NCBI GenBank assembly: GCA_038123275.1
Contig: JAYORG010000020.1
Span: 1-25,599 of the forward strand
Source of the DNA: CAJQHT01 sp038123275
GTDB taxonomy: Bacteria > Pseudomonadota > Alphaproteobacteria > Rickettsiales > UBA1997
Length of the DNA stretch: 25,599 nucleotides
Direction of reading: 5' to 3'
In this document: positions 24,456-25,599 of the stretch, in pieces
Position numbering within the stretch: position 1 is the stretch's first letter
Layout of the letters: the number at the start of each line of letters is the position of its first letter
Translations under genes and position numbers: made by a program
The notes under the pieces: model-generated
The model's input: only the letters and a program-made list of their open reading frames with translations
Databases searched by the model: none
What the model was told of the DNA's origin: nothing

Positions 24456-24737
24456 CCAACTTACACATAGTAAGATCAGCCATTAAACCTCTTGCAAAGG
24501 TCTTTTAAATACTATATTAGTCTGTCATTAAAGATGTGTGTGGTATTGGATAGTATTTTACATAAAAGAATTGACATGTTTGCGCTTTATGCCTTAACTA
24601 TTATTCCAGTAATAACTGGAACTTACGTAAGAGTAACAAATTATGCTACATCTATATGGGTTATTCCTTAAGGCCGGCTAAATGTAGATTTTAATTTACC
24701 TTTTGCCTAAGTCCTGATAATGTTGAGGACATAGACC
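24456..24737. other. Gene-poor stretch with palindromes
   Basis: This 282-bp stretch holds no gene I recognise. It contains the short reading frame at 24534-24671, a 7-bp hairpin TTCCAGT-AATA-ACTGGAA (24604-24621), the perfect palindrome CTTACGTAAG (24622-24631), and GTCCT...AGGAC around 24712-24731 close to the next Shine-Dalgarno. Confidence 0.6.
24534..24671 (+). CDS. Possible short hydrophobic peptide
   Basis: A 45-codon frame from ATG 24534 to TAA 24669-24671 reads MCVVLDSILHKRIDMFALYA and continues LTIIPVITGTYVRV, ending TNYATSIWVIP. The frame stays open upstream to 24474, and a second ATG is at 24576. The middle part is hydrophobic enough for one membrane helix. There is no Shine-Dalgarno, and I recognise no family. 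It may be a fragment of a decayed membrane protein gene or chance, and overlaps the hairpins of this stretch. Confidence 0.2.
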   Translation: MCVVLDSILHKRIDMFALYALTIIPVITGTYVRVTNYATSIWVIP

Positions 24738-25562
24738 ATGATCCTATCAAAAATTGACTTATACTACAAAAAATGCCTCTTAAGAACATGTCCTATATTT
24801 AATATATTTCTTGTCTTAACCTTAATTTCCCTAATTACCTACATTACACTTGATGTCAAAACTAAACAAAATTTAATAAACTCTGAGTTAGATACCTCAT
24901 CTCTAAAAATTAACAATAAATTTCACAACATAATTGATCACACTGAATATATCATGAATATGATAAATCTACAAATTCAGAAGTTTCCAAAAAATAAAGA
25001 ATACATAAATAATATCTTAAAGAAATTTAAAACTAATCCTAATTTAACCAACCAACTATCTTGGACATTATTTACCTGGGCCAATGATAAAGATTTTCTT
25101 ATTGTGGATGCCCTATATGAAATTATGGACCCACCATTTGATATTTCATCTAGAGATTATATTGAATTCACCAAGGCCAGTCCTGGAAAGTTTCAAATTG
25201 GACAACCTGTAATGGGATCTACCAGCGATAAATGGATGATTGCTGGAGGTGTTGGTTTAAATGACAAGAATGATAATTATTTAGGAACAATGACTATTGG
25301 CTTTGATTTGGAAATATTATTGCCCAAACTAAGAGAAATACTTTATGGCACCAACACCGAAATGATACTTCTTGATAAGAATCTTAACGTCATAACACAA
25401 GAGAAATCTATTAAATATGAATATTGCAACTTCATTTCTAAAAACCAAAAACTGCAAAACCAATTAAAATATCTTATAAATAATACACAAATACCACAAA
25501 TCACTAATGTATCACTACTACAACCAAATAATAGCTATAAAACTTCTAGTGTAGTGTCCTAA
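24738..25562 (+). CDS. Cache-like sensor domain protein, output domain missing
   Basis: A 274-residue protein with one membrane segment near the N-terminus (about 19-40) and an extracytoplasmic region resembling dCache/PAS-like sensors of histidine kinases and diguanylate cyclases: PFDISSRDYIEFTKASPGKF (about 133-152), then QIGQPVMGSTSDKWMIAGGV and NYLGTMTIGFDLEILL. Such proteins continue with a second membrane helix and a kinase or cyclase domain, but this one stops at TAA 25560-25562 without either. A Shine-Dalgarno TGAGGA (24724-24729) is well placed before the ATG. The end may be a true stop, a frameshift, or a mobile-element boundary near 25550; the remaining 37 bases are too short to tell. 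Ligand unknown. Confidence 0.7.
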   Translation: MILSKIDLYYKKCLLRTCPIFNIFLVLTLISLITYITLDVKTKQNLINSELDTSSLKINNKFHNIIDHTEYIMNMINLQIQKFPKNKEYINNILKKFKTNPNLTNQLSWTLFTWANDKDFLIVDALYEIMDPPFDISSRDYIEFTKASPGKFQIGQPVMGSTSDKWMIAGGVGLNDKNDNYLGTMTIGFDLEILLPKLREILYGTNTEMILLDKNLNVITQEKSIKYEYCNFISKNQKLQNQLKYLINNTQIPQITNVSLLQPNNSYKTSSVVS

Positions 25563-25599
25563 ATTGATTATATATTATAATTCTTTCTTAATTTTATCT

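Noticed and set aside
25545..25599. Insertion-sequence end at the window edge
   Set aside because: The sequence after the sensor stop is too short to show inverted ends or a target duplication, so it is not listed as a feature.

Overview
The window (about 25.6 kb, strongly AT-rich) looks like chromosome from an alphaproteobacterium with a reduced, AT-biased genome, most likely host-associated (Rickettsiales or Holosporales type). The clade call rests on the proteins: a 99-residue homologue of mitochondrial complex I subunit NDUFS4, an alphaproteobacterial uracil-DNA glycosylase with its conserved N-terminal extension, a HisZ-like protein, and PccA with fused biotin domain. No species can be named from sequence reading alone. 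UGA works as a stop here: prfB is intact with an SPF motif and its own UGA-controlled frameshift, and at least two genes end in TGA.

Layout. 1-2.8 kb: the 5' part of tRNA-fMet (minus), argH, then an exported alpha/beta hydrolase broken by an in-frame TGA. 2.8-11.0 kb, all minus strand: nrdR / uracil-DNA glycosylase / hisZ as a tight unit; gshA directly behind the NDUFS4-like gene, with ggt upstream of both; then gyrB with a recognisable promoter and a structured leader. 11.18-11.34 kb: a 164-bp MITE-like palindromic element flanked by TA. 11.3-14.8 kb, minus: a membrane-anchored thioredoxin-NHL protein, rpsU, and prfB. Divergent from prfB is lpd, followed by a short GC-rich palindromic island and a GNAT acetyltransferase that converges on a Fic protein. 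Upstream of fic are two 50-bp palindromic repeats, then a DUF481-like outer-membrane protein and pccA. 21.5-23.7 kb, plus: ubiA-nadD-tatD with overlapping ends. Two 76-nt structured repeats follow, then a membrane-anchored retropepsin-like protease, a gene-poor 282-bp stretch, and a Cache-type sensor that stops without an output domain just before the window ends.

Most genes are housekeeping: glutathione supply and turnover (gshA, ggt), dNTP control (nrdR), DNA repair and topology (UDG, gyrB, TatD), translation (rpsU, prfB), central metabolism (lpd, pccA), and ubiquinone and NAD synthesis (ubiA, nadD). The accessory signal lies in the repeats. The best points are: (1) the duplicated three-hairpin element at 23651-23831, whose copies differ by a compensatory pair of changes; (2) the MITE at 11177-11340, for which an unoccupied related target survives at 19326-19348; (3) the operator-like arrays before fic, sharing 16 bases with the MITE ends; (4) the UGA replacing a likely tryptophan codon in the hydrolase. 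I did not find a convincing new multi-gene system.
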